Shown one piece after another: positions 16,616 to 26,031 of a stretch of 64,000 nucleotides of DNA. The notes below the pieces were generated by a model. It was not told the DNA's origin and ran no database searches. It worked only from the letters and a program-made list of their open reading frames with translations. The translations under genes were made by a program, and so were the position numbers. Source of the DNA: Glycomyces sp. L485 (GTDB taxonomy: Bacteria > Actinomycetota > Actinomycetes > Mycobacteriales > Micromonosporaceae). Where the stretch lies: contig NZ_JAKZEW010000015.1 in the NCBI RefSeq assembly GCF_022548875.1, positions 20,067 to 84,066 on the forward strand, in the 5' to 3' direction. Numbering within the stretch: the first letter of the stretch is position 1; each line of letters starts with the position of its first letter.

Positions 16616-17851
16616 CTACTCGAGCGTCTGCTCGACGTAGTCGACGTTCTCGTAGGTGTTGTCGGGACCGTACTGGTAGATCCCGATGGTCGCGGCTGTG
16701 ACGTCGCCTTCGGGCGAGAACTCGATCGGGCCGGACTGGCCTTGGTAGTCGATGTCCTCACCGGCGTCGAGCAGCTCCACGCATTCGGCGAAGTCGCTGC
16801 ACTGGGTGCCTCCGCTGGAGACGTCGATCATGTTGTCCTTGACGGTGTCGGAGTCGTACGATCCGCCGGCGACGGCGGCGAGGGCCACGAGCATCGTGGC
16901 GTCGTAGGACTCGGCGGCGTACGAGAAGTCCTCGAGATCGGGATCGATCTCCAGGAGGCGGTCCTGGATGCCCGACGGGTCGGCGCCGGGCAGCGTGCCC
17001 TTGGTGCCTTCCAGCATGCCCTCGGGGAACTCGTCGCCGTAGTTGGACAGGTTGCCGTCGACGAAGTACCAGCCCAGGTCCTGAGCGCTGAGGTTCGACT
17101 CGGCGAGCTCGGGCGCGAGGTTGGTGATCTCGTTGAAGGTGATCAGCACGACCGCGTCGGCGTCGGCCGCGGCGAGGGCGGAGACTTCAGCGGAGAACTC
17201 GGTGGCGTTCGGGTCGTAGATCTCCTTCATGACCACCTCGCCGCCGAAATCGACGACGTTCTGCTCGACCGCGTCGGCCAGGCCGGTGCCATAGGAGTCC
17301 TGCAGTGCCAGGATGGCGACCTTCTCGTGTCCGTCGGCGATGACCTGGTCGGCGAGCACGCGGCCCTGGAGGACGTCCGAAGGCGCGGTCCGGAAGTAGT
17401 AGTCGCCGCGCTCATAGGTCGTGAAGTCCGGAGAGGTGTTCGCCGGCGAGACCTGGACGATGCCCTCTTCGTAGAGCTTGTCGATGAACTGGAACGACAC
17501 GCCGGACGAGGCGGAGCCGATGACGACGTCCACATCCTGAGCGATCAAGGCGTCCGCGGACTGGCTGGCGATGTCGGTCGACGTGTCGCCGGAGTCCTCG
17601 TGGAGGACGTCGACACATTCGTCCAGCACTCCCCCGGCCTCGTTGATCTCCTCGATCGCAAGGTTGACCCCGGCGAATTCAGGCGGGCCGAGGAAGGCGA
17701 GCGAGCCGGTCTGCGGCAGGATCGTGCCGATTTTCATTCCGCAGTCGGCGTCCGAACTTCCTGAGTCCTCGTCGCCGCCGCAGGCTGCGAGCGCGAATGC
17801 TGTGGCACCCGCTGTCGCTGCTGCTAGCAGTACTCGGGGAAAGCGAGACAT
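16616..17851 (-). CDS. Branched-chain amino-acid ABC transporter substrate-binding lipoprotein
   Basis: A 411-residue type I periplasmic-binding-fold lipoprotein (LivJ/K-like). The signal peptide ends in the lipobox LAAC|GGDED at about residue 24. Core motifs are IGTILPQTGSLAFLGPPEFAGVNLAIEEINEAGG, DVVIGSASSGVSFQFIDKLYEEGIVQVSPANTSPDFT, ADQVIADGHEKVAILALQDSYGTGLADAVE and the late SYDATMLVALAAVAGG. It faces the livHMGF operon tail to tail, each with its own terminator, and is almost certainly its receptor. AGGAG precedes the ATG at good spacing. Confidence 0.93.
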   Translation of the reverse strand: MSRFPRVLLAAATAGATAFALAACGGDEDSGSSDADCGMKIGTILPQTGSLAFLGPPEFAGVNLAIEEINEAGGVLDECVDVLHEDSGDTSTDIASQSADALIAQDVDVVIGSASSGVSFQFIDKLYEEGIVQVSPANTSPDFTTYERGDYYFRTAPSDVLQGRVLADQVIADGHEKVAILALQDSYGTGLADAVEQNVVDFGGEVVMKEIYDPNATEFSAEVSALAAADADAVVLITFNEITNLAPELAESNLSAQDLGWYFVDGNLSNYGDEFPEGMLEGTKGTLPGADPSGIQDRLLEIDPDLEDFSYAAESYDATMLVALAAVAGGSYDSDTVKDNMIDVSSGGTQCSDFAECVELLDAGEDIDYQGQSGPIEFSPEGDVTAATIGIYQYGPDNTYENVDYVEQTLE

Positions 17852-18281
17852 GTCTTCTCCTAGTTGTGTTCGAGATGAGCATCCGTTGACCGGTTCCGAG
17901 GTTGACGTGATGCGAGTTACACCCTATTGCCCCAGGGGCTCCCGCGCTAGGTGCCGTAACCACACCCGATCCGATATGTGATAGGCCCGTGATCTTTTGT
18001 CCGATAGCTTTCCGAATCTTTTCGGCTGTGAGAACCGCGCATTTTGTATCCATTGCGGAATTCACCTCAAAGGGCACGAAACCACATAGACGGCGGTTCT
18101 CAAGATAACAGAGATACGGGCGTGATTCGGGATATCCTTCCCCCTTCTGTGGGAGTCGGTCCGCTTCACAGGGGGAGGGCGGCGCAGCCCCGGCCTTGAC
18201 CTTCCGACTCGCCCGATCCTAGGGTTACTCCTCGCAGGGAGATCCGGAAGCCCATAAGGCACAGACGGAAGAGGCGACCAC
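17852..18281. other. Intergenic region between binding protein and PfkB genes
   Basis: 430 nt with no gene that I can support on either strand and several AT-richer patches (for example around 17980-18060). It should hold the divergent promoters for the binding-protein gene and the PfkB gene. I see no clear -10/-35 pair, riboswitch or repeat. Confidence 0.5.
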
Positions 18282-19886
18282 ATGCTCGACATCCTCGTGG
18301 CCGGCGGCGTCGGCGTCGACACGATCGTCCGCGTCCCCGAGATCAAGGTCTTCGAGGGCGACAACCTGGGGGTCGAACCGATCCGGGACTTCGTCGCCCA
18401 CACCGGCAACGGGGTGGCCCTCGGCTGCCTGCACCTGAGGCTGGCGACCCGCTTCATCGACTACATCGGCGAGGACACCCAGGGCGAGATGATCCTGCGC
18501 CGCTACGAGGAGGAAGGCCTGGACTTCCGCCACCTGATCTCCGAGCGAGGCACCTCCCGGTCGGTGAACCTGGTCGACGACGAGGGCCGGCGCTTCTCCT
18601 TCTACGACTTCCGGCACGCCCCGGACCTGCGCCTGCCACCGGATTTCTACAGGCCGCACCTGGCCGAGGCGGCCCACGTCCACATCTCGATCGCGAACGT
18701 CACCCGCGCCATGCTCGCCGACCTCGACGACGGCGTGCCAGTCTCGACCGACCTGCACGCCTGGGACGGCGAATCGGACCACCACAAGGACTACGCGCTG
18801 CGCGCCGACACCGTCTTCCTGTCGGTCGCCAAGCTCGGTGGCCGGCACGAGCAGGCGATGCGGTGGATCATCGACAACGGCCGCGCGTCGCTGGTGGTCG
18901 CGACCGCCGGCGAGCGGGGAGGTTACGTCCTGGAGCGTGCCGGGTCGGTCTGGCCCTACCCGGCCCTGGATCCGGTCGCGGAGCTGAGCGGGGCGCTCCC
19001 CGAATGGGCCGGCTGGAGGCCGGTCGACTCCAACGGCGCCGGCGACGCCTTCGTCTCGGGCTTCCTGTGGGCGAGGCGCCGCGGCGAGGACCTCGGGAGC
19101 GCGGTCGACGCCGGACGCATCGCCGGGGCCTTCGCCTGCCGCAAAGAGGGCACCCACTCCGAGTTCATCGACGAGCCGCTCCTCGCCGAGAGCCTCGCGG
19201 TCCTGCGGCGGTTAGTCGGCGCGGCTCTCGGTCATGGCCTTGGCTCGGGCGATGACGTCGTCGAACGGGGACGGCTCTGTCGGCCTCGGCGGCCCGAGCT
19301 CCCGGCGGTCGGGCTGGACCACCAGCATCAGGGCCGTGCCCACGAGCGCGGCCACCACCGGGGCCCCCAGGCCGATCTCGGGAACCGGCCAGAGGCCGGC
19401 GGTGGCGCCCGCGATGATCATGTAGGCACCCCAGGTGAGGATCGACCACGCGGCCGCGAAGATGATCAAGTCGCGGCGGCGACGCAGGTCCGGGCGCACC
19501 AGCCAGGTCAGCAGGTCGGCCAGCGCGCCGGATGCGAGGAACAACCAGACGAATCCCGTGTTGTCGAAGCCGGTGTTGGCCCCTGCCATGAGGGCGGGGT
19601 AGAGGAACGCGACGGTGAAGAAGCCCGGCGGGAGTCCGAACCGGCCGGTGGCGAGCAGGACCGTGCCGAGCACGAGGACAGTGGTGAACATGATGCCCGC
19701 CACCGGGAACGAGGCGAACTCGTGGGGGCCGCGGAGGGCGAGGGCCACTTCGGTCGGCCGGTGGGCGAAGGCGATGACGTAGCTGAGGAAGAGCACGAGC
19801 GCCGAGAACGCGTAGCCGAGGGCGAGTGCGGGGGCGGCGAAGCGCAGGTACGGGGGGATCGGTTCGGGTTCGGCGTCGAGGGCTGA
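18282..19886 (+). CDS. PfkB family carbohydrate kinase, open frame runs on into convergent gene
   Basis: Residues 1-~310 are a complete PfkB/ribokinase-fold sugar kinase: N-terminal DILVAGGVGVDTIVRVPEI, the glycine pair in AHTGNGVALGCLHL, and the C-terminal signature VDSNGAGDAFVSGFLWARR whose Asp is the catalytic base and GAGD the anion hole. The frame then continues ~225 codons in antisense to the convergent membrane-protein gene, producing a Gly/Arg/Glu-rich tail that looks like chance translation. A TAG lies in the +1 frame at 19213-19215, just where a PfkB protein should end, so an indel near the 3' end is likely. The sugar substrate is unknown. Confidence 0.85.
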   Translation: MLDILVAGGVGVDTIVRVPEIKVFEGDNLGVEPIRDFVAHTGNGVALGCLHLRLATRFIDYIGEDTQGEMILRRYEEEGLDFRHLISERGTSRSVNLVDDEGRRFSFYDFRHAPDLRLPPDFYRPHLAEAAHVHISIANVTRAMLADLDDGVPVSTDLHAWDGESDHHKDYALRADTVFLSVAKLGGRHEQAMRWIIDNGRASLVVATAGERGGYVLERAGSVWPYPALDPVAELSGALPEWAGWRPVDSNGAGDAFVSGFLWARRRGEDLGSAVDAGRIAGAFACRKEGTHSEFIDEPLLAESLAVLRRLVGAALGHGLGSGDDVVERGRLCRPRRPELPAVGLDHQHQGRAHERGHHRGPQADLGNRPEAGGGARDDHVGTPGEDRPRGREDDQVAAATQVRAHQPGQQVGQRAGCEEQPDESRVVEAGVGPCHEGGVEERDGEEARRESEPAGGEQDRAEHEDSGEHDARHRERGELVGAAEGEGHFGRPVGEGDDVAEEEHERRERVAEGECGGGEAQVRGDRFGFGVEG

Positions 19887-20390
19887 ACGGCGCCAGGCGG
19901 ACAGCCAGGGGGCGAGGACGATGAGGAGGCCGCCGAGGGCCAGGCCCAGATGCGAAGGGCTGAAGAGGATGTCGAGGCTCTCTTCGACGCCGAGGATCGA
20001 GTGCCAGAGCATGTCGCCGAGACCGGAGACGATGAACAGGGGGGCGCCGACGATGGCGGGCCCGTAGCCGTGGGGGACGGCGGCGAGGCCGGTGCGGCCG
20101 TCGGACCGGTGGGCGCGGACGAGGAGGTAGCCGATCCAGATCGCGGTTGCGAAGAAGCCGGTGTAGAAGGCCAGGTGCCACCAGGTGAAGAAGTCTTCGA
20201 CCCAGTCGCGGGCGTGGGCGTTGACGTCGAGGAGGAGTCCGCCGAAGAACCAGGCGGAGAACGCGGCGGTGGTGAGGTCCTGCCACCAGGTCGCGAAGAG
20301 TCGAGGGTGCCTGGAGTCCTTCAGCAGGTGCATTTTGTATTCCAGCAATCGGTCTAGGGGTGTCATGGCCATGAGCTCATCATGGCGCAT
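19212..20390 (-). CDS. Polytopic membrane protein, function unknown
   Basis: A 392-residue protein with roughly nine hydrophobic segments (for example TGFFATAIWIGYLLV, LGLALGGLLIVLAPWL, ALALGYAFSALVLFLSYVIAFA, VAGIMFTTVLVLGTVLLATG). It has a cytoplasmic charged C-terminus. Conserved-looking motifs such as GLGDMLWHSILGVEESLDILFSPSHLGL (several His in or near helices) hint at a metal- or haem-associated membrane protein, but I do not recognise a named family. It overlaps the extended PfkB frame; ATGs at 20372 and 20366 are possible later starts. Confidence 0.85.
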   Translation of the reverse strand: MRHDELMAMTPLDRLLEYKMHLLKDSRHPRLFATWWQDLTTAAFSAWFFGGLLLDVNAHARDWVEDFFTWWHLAFYTGFFATAIWIGYLLVRAHRSDGRTGLAAVPHGYGPAIVGAPLFIVSGLGDMLWHSILGVEESLDILFSPSHLGLALGGLLIVLAPWLSAWRRSALDAEPEPIPPYLRFAAPALALGYAFSALVLFLSYVIAFAHRPTEVALALRGPHEFASFPVAGIMFTTVLVLGTVLLATGRFGLPPGFFTVAFLYPALMAGANTGFDNTGFVWLFLASGALADLLTWLVRPDLRRRRDLIIFAAAWSILTWGAYMIIAGATAGLWPVPEIGLGAPVVAALVGTALMLVVQPDRRELGPPRPTEPSPFDDVIARAKAMTESRAD

Positions 20391-20455
20391 GAGCCTGTAC
20401 GACGCAATTGCGGATCGTTACGCGAATGCGAGGAGGTGCAGGTGCGGCCGGGGTT

Positions 20456-20968
20456 TCATCGCGCGACCGGTTTCTGCAGAGTCAGCACGCGGGTCACGGT
20501 GCCGTCGTCGTTGGATTTGTCGCGGACGTGCGTGAAGCCGAGCTTGTCGAGGACCGCGAGGGAGGCGGTGTTCGGCGCTGCCACGGTTGCGTGCACCTGG
20601 TCGAGTCCGAGGCCGTCGAAGCCGTAGTGGGCGATCGCGGCCGCCAGCTCGGTTCCGAGGCCGGTGCCCCAGCTCGCCGGAGTCAGCGCGTAGACGAGCT
20701 CGTGGCCTCCGGAGACCTCGGTGGGTTTGATCTCGGCGTGCCCGATAAGGCGGCCGTCCTTGCGCACGGCCCAGACGTCGAATGCGTTCCTGTCGTAGAC
20801 CTTGGTGAAGATCCGGCCGAACAGTGCTCGGCCCTCCGCTTCGGGGACGGGGCCGTCGCCGATCCATTGCGACACCCGGGTGTCGCCGAACAGGGCGACG
20901 AAGTCCTCCTCGTCATCGGGGACGTAGGGTTCGAGGAGCAGACGCTCGGTTCGCAGCGTAGGGGTCAT
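20456..20968 (-). CDS. GNAT family N-acetyltransferase (RimJ/RimL-like)
   Basis: A 170-residue acetyltransferase of the Acetyltransf_3 (RimJ/RimL) type. N-terminal LRTERLLLEPYVPDDEEDFVALFGD, the acetyl-CoA segment LTPASWGTGLGTELAAAIAHYGFDGLGLDQVHATVAAPNTASLAVLDKLGFTHV are all standard. In other bacteria this class acetylates ribosomal protein N-termini or small amines. The substrate is unpredictable. It is transcribed alone or with the upstream gene region. Confidence 0.92.
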   Translation of the reverse strand: MTPTLRTERLLLEPYVPDDEEDFVALFGDTRVSQWIGDGPVPEAEGRALFGRIFTKVYDRNAFDVWAVRKDGRLIGHAEIKPTEVSGGHELVYALTPASWGTGLGTELAAAIAHYGFDGLGLDQVHATVAAPNTASLAVLDKLGFTHVRDKSNDDGTVTRVLTLQKPVAR

Positions 20969-21018
20969 GGGCCGAGACGCTAATCGGTCGGCGGCCGCGT
21001 CCGCAATCGGATATCGGC

Positions 21019-21828
21019 CTATTCGAACCGGACCAGGAACATCGTCGGCCAGAGCTTCCCGGTGATGTAGAAGGTGTCCTCCTCTTCGGCGGCCGCGATG
21101 CCGTTGAGGACGTCGGCGGTCGCCGCTGCGTCTTGTGTGAGCATTCCGGAGGCGTCGACGACGGCGCCCACTTCACCGGTGGAGGGGTCGATGCGGACGA
21201 TCTCGTCGGTCTGCCAGACGTTCGCCCACACCTGGCCGTCGACACATTCGAGCTCGTTGATCCGCTGGAGCGGTTCGCCTTCGAGGGTGACCTCGACGGT
21301 GCCCTGTTCCGCGAACGTGTCCGGGTCGCGGAAGGTGAGCTCGGCAGATCCGTCGCTCATGACGAGACGTCCGCCGTCATGGCAGATCCCCCAGCCTTCG
21401 CCCTCGTATTCGACCGTGTCGACGACGCCGAGGGTTTCGAGGTCCCTTTGGTAGGCGACGCCTTCCTGCCAGGTGATCTGCCAGACGGCGTCGTCGGTGA
21501 GGGTGAGGCCCTCGGCGAATTCGTCGCCGGGCAGCGCTTCGGAATCGAGGACGTCGCCGGTGCCGGGGTCGACGAGGCGGATGTCCGAAGAGCCGTAGAG
21601 GCCGGTGCTCTCGTAGAAGACGCCGTCGCGCAGTTCGAGTCCCTGCGTGAACGCGGCGGGGTCGTGGTCGAAGGTGTCGATGACTTCGACGCCGAGTCGT
21701 TGGACGCCAGGGGCTTCGGCGGGCTCGGACTCTTCGGCGTCGGCGGGCGCGCCGCATCCGGCGAGGGCGGCCAGCGCGGCGGCGCCGAGGAGTGCCGCGG
21801 CTCGTTTCTGATCGAACACTGATCTCAT
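21019..21828 (-). CDS. Glutaminyl-peptide cyclotransferase, lipoprotein
   Basis: A 269-residue beta-propeller glutamine cyclotransferase (plant/bacterial type). The signal peptide ends in LAALAGC|GAP (lipobox), followed by a short acidic linker. Motifs are FTQGLELRDGVFYESTGLYGSSDIRLVD, EFAEGLTLTDDAVWQITWQEGVAYQRD, the catalytic-site region EGWGICHDGGRLVMSDGSAELTFRDP, LQRINELECVDGQVWANVWQTDEIVRIDPSTGEV and GIAAAEEEDTFYITGKLWPTMFLVRF. It converts N-terminal Gln to pyroglutamate outside the membrane. GGAG abuts the ATG, so the in-frame GTG three codons on (21819) may be the true start. Confidence 0.93.
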   Translation of the reverse strand: MRSVFDQKRAAALLGAAALAALAGCGAPADAEESEPAEAPGVQRLGVEVIDTFDHDPAAFTQGLELRDGVFYESTGLYGSSDIRLVDPGTGDVLDSEALPGDEFAEGLTLTDDAVWQITWQEGVAYQRDLETLGVVDTVEYEGEGWGICHDGGRLVMSDGSAELTFRDPDTFAEQGTVEVTLEGEPLQRINELECVDGQVWANVWQTDEIVRIDPSTGEVGAVVDASGMLTQDAAATADVLNGIAAAEEEDTFYITGKLWPTMFLVRFE

Positions 21829-21949
21829 CTCCAGGAGCTTTCAGGTGTTGCTCAGTACCGTACTGGCTATGACAAATGAGGACAAGGCCAACCATCGGGG
21901 GTATTGACCGGAGCCCGGTGGCGCGGCGACTGGATGACAGGGGGTTCGT

Positions 21950-22807
21950 TCAGCTTCGCTTGCGCCACCGGGTGACGGTCGCGGAGACGGTGGCGCGGAT
22001 CGGCTCGGGCAACTTCTCGACCGCCGCGGCGAGTGCGGCGGGATCGTGGTGCCGGGCGCTGGGTCCCATCGCGACGAGGCGCAGGGCGTCGTCACGGCCG
22101 AGTTCGATCACATATCGAAGCTCGTCGGTCTGCTCGGCCGTGAACGCCGTGCCGAGCTGGTCGACGGTCCGCTGCGGTTTCGCGGGGTCGACGCTCAACA
22201 GTTCCAAGGCGCCGACGAGTTCGCGCAGGTGGTCCTGCCGGGGGGTCAGCACCACCAGCAATCCTCTCGGGTGGAGGATTCGCGCGATCTCGTCGGGGTT
22301 GCGGGGGGCGAAGACGTTGAGGACCGCGGCGGCGGCGCCGTCGCGTACCGGCAGTCGGGTCCACGCGTCGGCGAGCACTGCGGCGAGTCGCCCTTGGGTT
22401 CCGGCGGCTCGCCGCAGAACTCTTCGCGCCGTTCGGCGCAGCGCGTACTTGGAGGTGTCGAGGCCGATGCCTTCGCGCCGCTCGTCGGCGTCGAGGGCGG
22501 CGGCGAGGTAGTGGCCGGTGCCGCAGCCCGGTTCGACGAGGACGCCGGGTGCGTCGGTGAGGCAGGCGCGCGCGGTCGCGTCGATGAGCGGGTCGAAGGC
22601 GCCCAAGGACAGGAAGTCCTCTCGGGCCGCGATCTGGTCGGCCGTGTCGCCGGTGGTGGTGTTGGCTCCGGGGGCGATCAAGGGTGCGTAGCCCTGTTTG
22701 GCGAGGTCGAAGGAGTGTCCGTCGGGGCAGTGGAGCCGACGTTCGGTCTGATCGAGGGCCTGGCCGCAGTTGGGGCAGGCGAGCGCGTGGAGCGCGGGGA
22801 GCGTCAT
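21950..22807 (-). CDS. RlmA-like 23S rRNA (guanine-N1) methyltransferase
   Basis: A 285-residue protein of the RlmA family. The N-terminal zinc finger (ALACPNCGQAL...LHCPDGHSFDLAKQGYAPLI) and SAM motif I (GVLVEPGCGTGHYLAAAL) are present, then DTSKYALRRTARR and a motif IV-like VLNVFAPRNPDEIARILHPRGLLVVLTP. RlmA proteins methylate G745 (Gram-negative) or G748 (TlrB/RlmA-II, Gram-positive, tylosin resistance); sequence alone does not separate these here. Its start overlaps the TetR stop (ATGA), so the two are probably one operon. Confidence 0.9.
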   Translation of the reverse strand: MTLPALHALACPNCGQALDQTERRLHCPDGHSFDLAKQGYAPLIAPGANTTTGDTADQIAAREDFLSLGAFDPLIDATARACLTDAPGVLVEPGCGTGHYLAAALDADERREGIGLDTSKYALRRTARRVLRRAAGTQGRLAAVLADAWTRLPVRDGAAAAVLNVFAPRNPDEIARILHPRGLLVVLTPRQDHLRELVGALELLSVDPAKPQRTVDQLGTAFTAEQTDELRYVIELGRDDALRLVAMGPSARHHDPAALAAAVEKLPEPIRATVSATVTRWRKRS

Positions 22808-23415
22808 CGGGCGTCCTCGGGGTCGAGCAGGTGTACGAAGGCGCGGTAGGACGCGACCAGGTCGACCGAGTCGGGCTCGTGGAGCCACTGGAACTGGAGG
22901 CCGTCCATGATCGCGATGAGCAGGGGCGCGACTTCGGCGGGGGTGAGCCCGGACGGGAGCCGATCGCCCCATTCGCGGCGGAGCACCGATTCCATCCCCC
23001 TCCTGGTGCGGCGGTAGCGGTCGTGGAAGTACTCCCCGGCGGGGTGGTCTTCGGTGACGGACTCGCCGAGGAGCGCCGAGAAGGTCCGGATGAGTTCGGG
23101 GCGTGCGGCATTGGCCTGGACGAGCGTGTCGAGGCCGGCCATGGTCCAGGAGCTCTCGACCGCTTCGGGAGAGCCGCCGTTGTCCCACTCATCCCTTTGG
23201 CGCAGCACCTCGATGAGCAGCTCGTCCTTGGTCGGGAAGTAGTGGAGCAGGCCCTGCTGGGTGAGGCCGACCTTCTCTGCCACGGCGGCGAGGCTGGAGC
23301 CGCGGAAGCCGCGCTCGGCGATCACTTCGATCGCGGCGCGCACGATCTCCTCGCGGCGGGCCCGGCCTCGGGCTCCGTGCCTGACTCCATTGTGCGATAC
23401 GGGTGCTGGTGGCAT
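22804..23415 (-). CDS. TetR family transcriptional regulator
   Basis: About 203 residues. N-terminal TetR helix-turn-helix: RRREEIVRAAIEVIAERGFRGSSLAAVAEKVGLTQQGLLHYFPTKDELLIEVLRQRDEWD; the C-terminal TetR_C ligand domain follows. The chosen ATG (MPPAPVSHNG) is the first ATG; a longer in-frame TTG version exists. It is divergent from the GH3 beta-glucosidase across ~125 nt and overlaps rlmA-like by 4 nt, so it likely controls the glucosidase and possibly itself. Confidence 0.9.
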   Translation of the reverse strand: MPPAPVSHNGVRHGARGRARREEIVRAAIEVIAERGFRGSSLAAVAEKVGLTQQGLLHYFPTKDELLIEVLRQRDEWDNGGSPEAVESSWTMAGLDTLVQANAARPELIRTFSALLGESVTEDHPAGEYFHDRYRRTRRGMESVLRREWGDRLPSGLTPAEVAPLLIAIMDGLQFQWLHEPDSVDLVASYRAFVHLLDPEDAR

Positions 23416-23541
23416 CGGCTGCTCTCTGACGGTGGGCGGGCTCCAACGGTACAGACTGGGGAATAACAATTCGGTTGCATGTCCTACCGGTCATTCGGCG
23501 ACGATGCCACACTGCTCGTATCCACACGGAAAGGCAAGGCC

Positions 23542-26022
23542 ATGAGTGACGCCGAATGGACGGTCCCGGCCGACCGCCCCGAGTACGACGACGCCGTCGA
23601 GGCCGCGCTCGCAGGTCTCGACCTCGACACCAAGGCCGCTCTGCTCGCCGGCATCGACATGTGGCGACTGCTGGAGATCCCCGAGATCGGGCTGCGGTCG
23701 ATGACGGTCTCCGACGGCCCCATCGGCGTGCGCGGCCGGTTCTGGACGGTCGCCGATCCGTCCCTGGCCCTCCCGAGCCCGACTGCGCAGGCCGCCTCCT
23801 GGGACCCCGAGTTCGTGCGTGAAATCGGCCGCCTGCTCGCCGCCGAGGCCCGCCGCAAACATGTCGACGTGCTCCTCGCCCCGACGATCAACCTGCACCG
23901 TTCCCCGCTGGGCGGCAGGCACTTCGAGGCGTTCTCCGAGGACCCGTACCTGACCGGGAGCATCGCTCGGGCCTACGTGGCCGGCGTGCAGGAAGGCGGC
24001 GTCGGCACCACGATGAAGCACTACGTCGCCAACGACGCCGAGACCGACCGGTTCACTGTCGACAACATCATCGACGAGCGCGCCCTCCGCGAGCTTTACC
24101 TGCGGCCCTTCGAGATGACCGCCGAAACCGTGCGCCCGTGGGGCGTCATGACCGCCTACAACTCCGTGAACGGCCACACCATGACCGCCCACAGGCGGCT
24201 CATGCGCGTCCTGCGCGACGAATTCGGCTTCGACGGGTTCAACGTCTCGGACTGGTCCGCCGCCCGCCACACCGTCGAGGACATCGAAGCCGGCCTCGAC
24301 CTGGCCATGCCGGGCCCGCACACCGTCTACGGGCCGCCGCTAGCCGAGGCCGTGCGCGAGGGCCGCGCCTCCGAAGCCGACGTCGACGCCGCCGTGCGCC
24401 GCGTCCTCAGACTCGCCGCCCGCGTCGGCGCGCTCCGCGGCGTCGAACCGGCCGTCACCGAACCGGCGGCCGGACCCGACGACGCCCGCGAGTTCCTCCG
24501 CGAGACCGCCCGCCGCTCCTTCGTACTGGTCAAGAACGACATCCCCGCAGGTGACGAAGCGCCGATGCTGCCCCTGGCCGGCGACGTCCTCCACAGCCTC
24601 GCGCTCATCGGCCCGGCCGCCGCCGACGCCCGCGTCCTCGGCGGCGGATCGGCCACCGTCTTCCCCGAACACGTCATCTCCCCGCTCGCCGGACTGCGCG
24701 AGCGCCTCGCAGACCGCGTCGACTACCACCAGGGCGTCGACCTGCACGAACAGATCCTCCCCGCCGCGAACGGCTTCGAACTGCGAGTGCGGCCGGTCGC
24801 GAACGACGGGACCGAGCGCCCCGCCGAACCGCTCGCGAACGGCGATGTCAAGTGGATGGGCTACACCCCCGGCATGTCCACCGACGACTTCCACCACGCC
24901 GTGCTCGACGGCACCTACACCGCCACGACCACCGGCGAACACACCTTCGGCACCCGCGGCTCGGGGCACATCAAACTCGACATCGGCGGCGAGACCGTGT
25001 TCGAAGACGACTACTCCGTCGACCCCGACGACCCGTTCGAGTCCTTCTTCGGCGCCGGGGTCGAACGCGGCACCGTCCATCTCGAACAGGGCCAGACCAT
25101 CGACGTGCGCATGGAATTCACGCCGTTCGCCTTCCCACCCGGCTTCCCGCCGTCGGTCCTGTTCGGCCTCATGCACACCGAGCCGCGACCGGACGAGGAC
25201 CGCCTCATCGCCGACGCCGTCGAGGCCGCCGGGCGCGCCGAGGCGGCCGTGGTCGTCGTCTCCACCACCGCCCTCACCGAATCCGAGGGCTGGGACCGGC
25301 CGAACCTGCGGCTTCCCGGCCGCCAAGACGAACTGGTCGCCGCCGTCGCCGCGGCCAACCCGAACACGATCGTGGTCGTCAACTCCGGTTCGCCCGTCGA
25401 GATGCCCTGGCGCGACGAGGTCGCCGCAATCCTCCTGACCTGGTTCCCCGGGCAGGAAGGGGGCCGCGCTCTGGCCGACGTCCTGCTCGGTGCCGAACCG
25501 GGCGGGCGACTGCCTACGACGTGGCCCAAGACGCTCGCCGACGCGCCGGTCACGCGCGTCGCGCCGGACGAGGAGGGCCGGCTGCACTACGCCGAGGGCG
25601 TCTTCATCGGTTACCGGGCGTGGGAGCGGCACGACGCCGAACCCGCCTACTGGTTCGGGCACGGTCTGTCCTATACCGAGTGGGACTACGAAGAGCTGTG
25701 CGTCGATGGCGAGGAGGTGACGGTGCGGGTGCGCAACTCGGGCGACCGCGCCGGACGCGAGGTCGTCCAGGTCTACCTCGCGCCGGGGGCCGACACGGCA
25801 GTGCCGGGCGGCATCGAGAAGCACCGGCTCGCCGCTTTCGAGGCGATCAGCGCCGAGGCGGGCGAGGCGGTGGAGGTGACCGTCACGCTCGACGGGCGCT
25901 CGTTCCAGGTGTGGGACGAGGCGGAAGCGGACTGGAGGACCGTCCTGGGGACGTGGACGGTGGAGGCGGGGCGTTCGGTCGCCGACCTGCGTCTGAGCGC
26001 GCAGCTCAAGAAGGCCCGGTAA
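23542..26022 (+). CDS. GH3 family beta-glucosidase with PA14 domain
   Basis: About 826 residues. The N-terminal GH3 barrel (~30-310) includes PTINLHRSPLGGRHFEAFSEDPYL, the substrate-binding GTTMKHYVANDAETDRF and the nucleophile Asp in GFNVSDW (about residue 237). The C-terminal alpha/beta sandwich (~330 onwards) is interrupted by a PA14 domain (~400-540, GMSTDDFHHAVLDGTYTATTTGEHTFGTRGSGHIKLDIGG). It resumes with the acid/base region TALTESEGWDRPNLRLPGRQDELV, and ends in a fibronectin-III-like domain. There is no signal peptide, so the enzyme is cytoplasmic, acting on imported oligosaccharides. It is divergent from a TetR regulator and ended by a 17-bp hairpin. Confidence 0.95.
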   Translation: MSDAEWTVPADRPEYDDAVEAALAGLDLDTKAALLAGIDMWRLLEIPEIGLRSMTVSDGPIGVRGRFWTVADPSLALPSPTAQAASWDPEFVREIGRLLAAEARRKHVDVLLAPTINLHRSPLGGRHFEAFSEDPYLTGSIARAYVAGVQEGGVGTTMKHYVANDAETDRFTVDNIIDERALRELYLRPFEMTAETVRPWGVMTAYNSVNGHTMTAHRRLMRVLRDEFGFDGFNVSDWSAARHTVEDIEAGLDLAMPGPHTVYGPPLAEAVREGRASEADVDAAVRRVLRLAARVGALRGVEPAVTEPAAGPDDAREFLRETARRSFVLVKNDIPAGDEAPMLPLAGDVLHSLALIGPAAADARVLGGGSATVFPEHVISPLAGLRERLADRVDYHQGVDLHEQILPAANGFELRVRPVANDGTERPAEPLANGDVKWMGYTPGMSTDDFHHAVLDGTYTATTTGEHTFGTRGSGHIKLDIGGETVFEDDYSVDPDDPFESFFGAGVERGTVHLEQGQTIDVRMEFTPFAFPPGFPPSVLFGLMHTEPRPDEDRLIADAVEAAGRAEAAVVVVSTTALTESEGWDRPNLRLPGRQDELVAAVAAANPNTIVVVNSGSPVEMPWRDEVAAILLTWFPGQEGGRALADVLLGAEPGGRLPTTWPKTLADAPVTRVAPDEEGRLHYAEGVFIGYRAWERHDAEPAYWFGHGLSYTEWDYEELCVDGEEVTVRVRNSGDRAGREVVQVYLAPGADTAVPGGIEKHRLAAFEAISAEAGEAVEVTVTLDGRSFQVWDEAEADWRTVLGTWTVEAGRSVADLRLSAQLKKAR

Positions 26023-26031
26023 GCGGACTGA

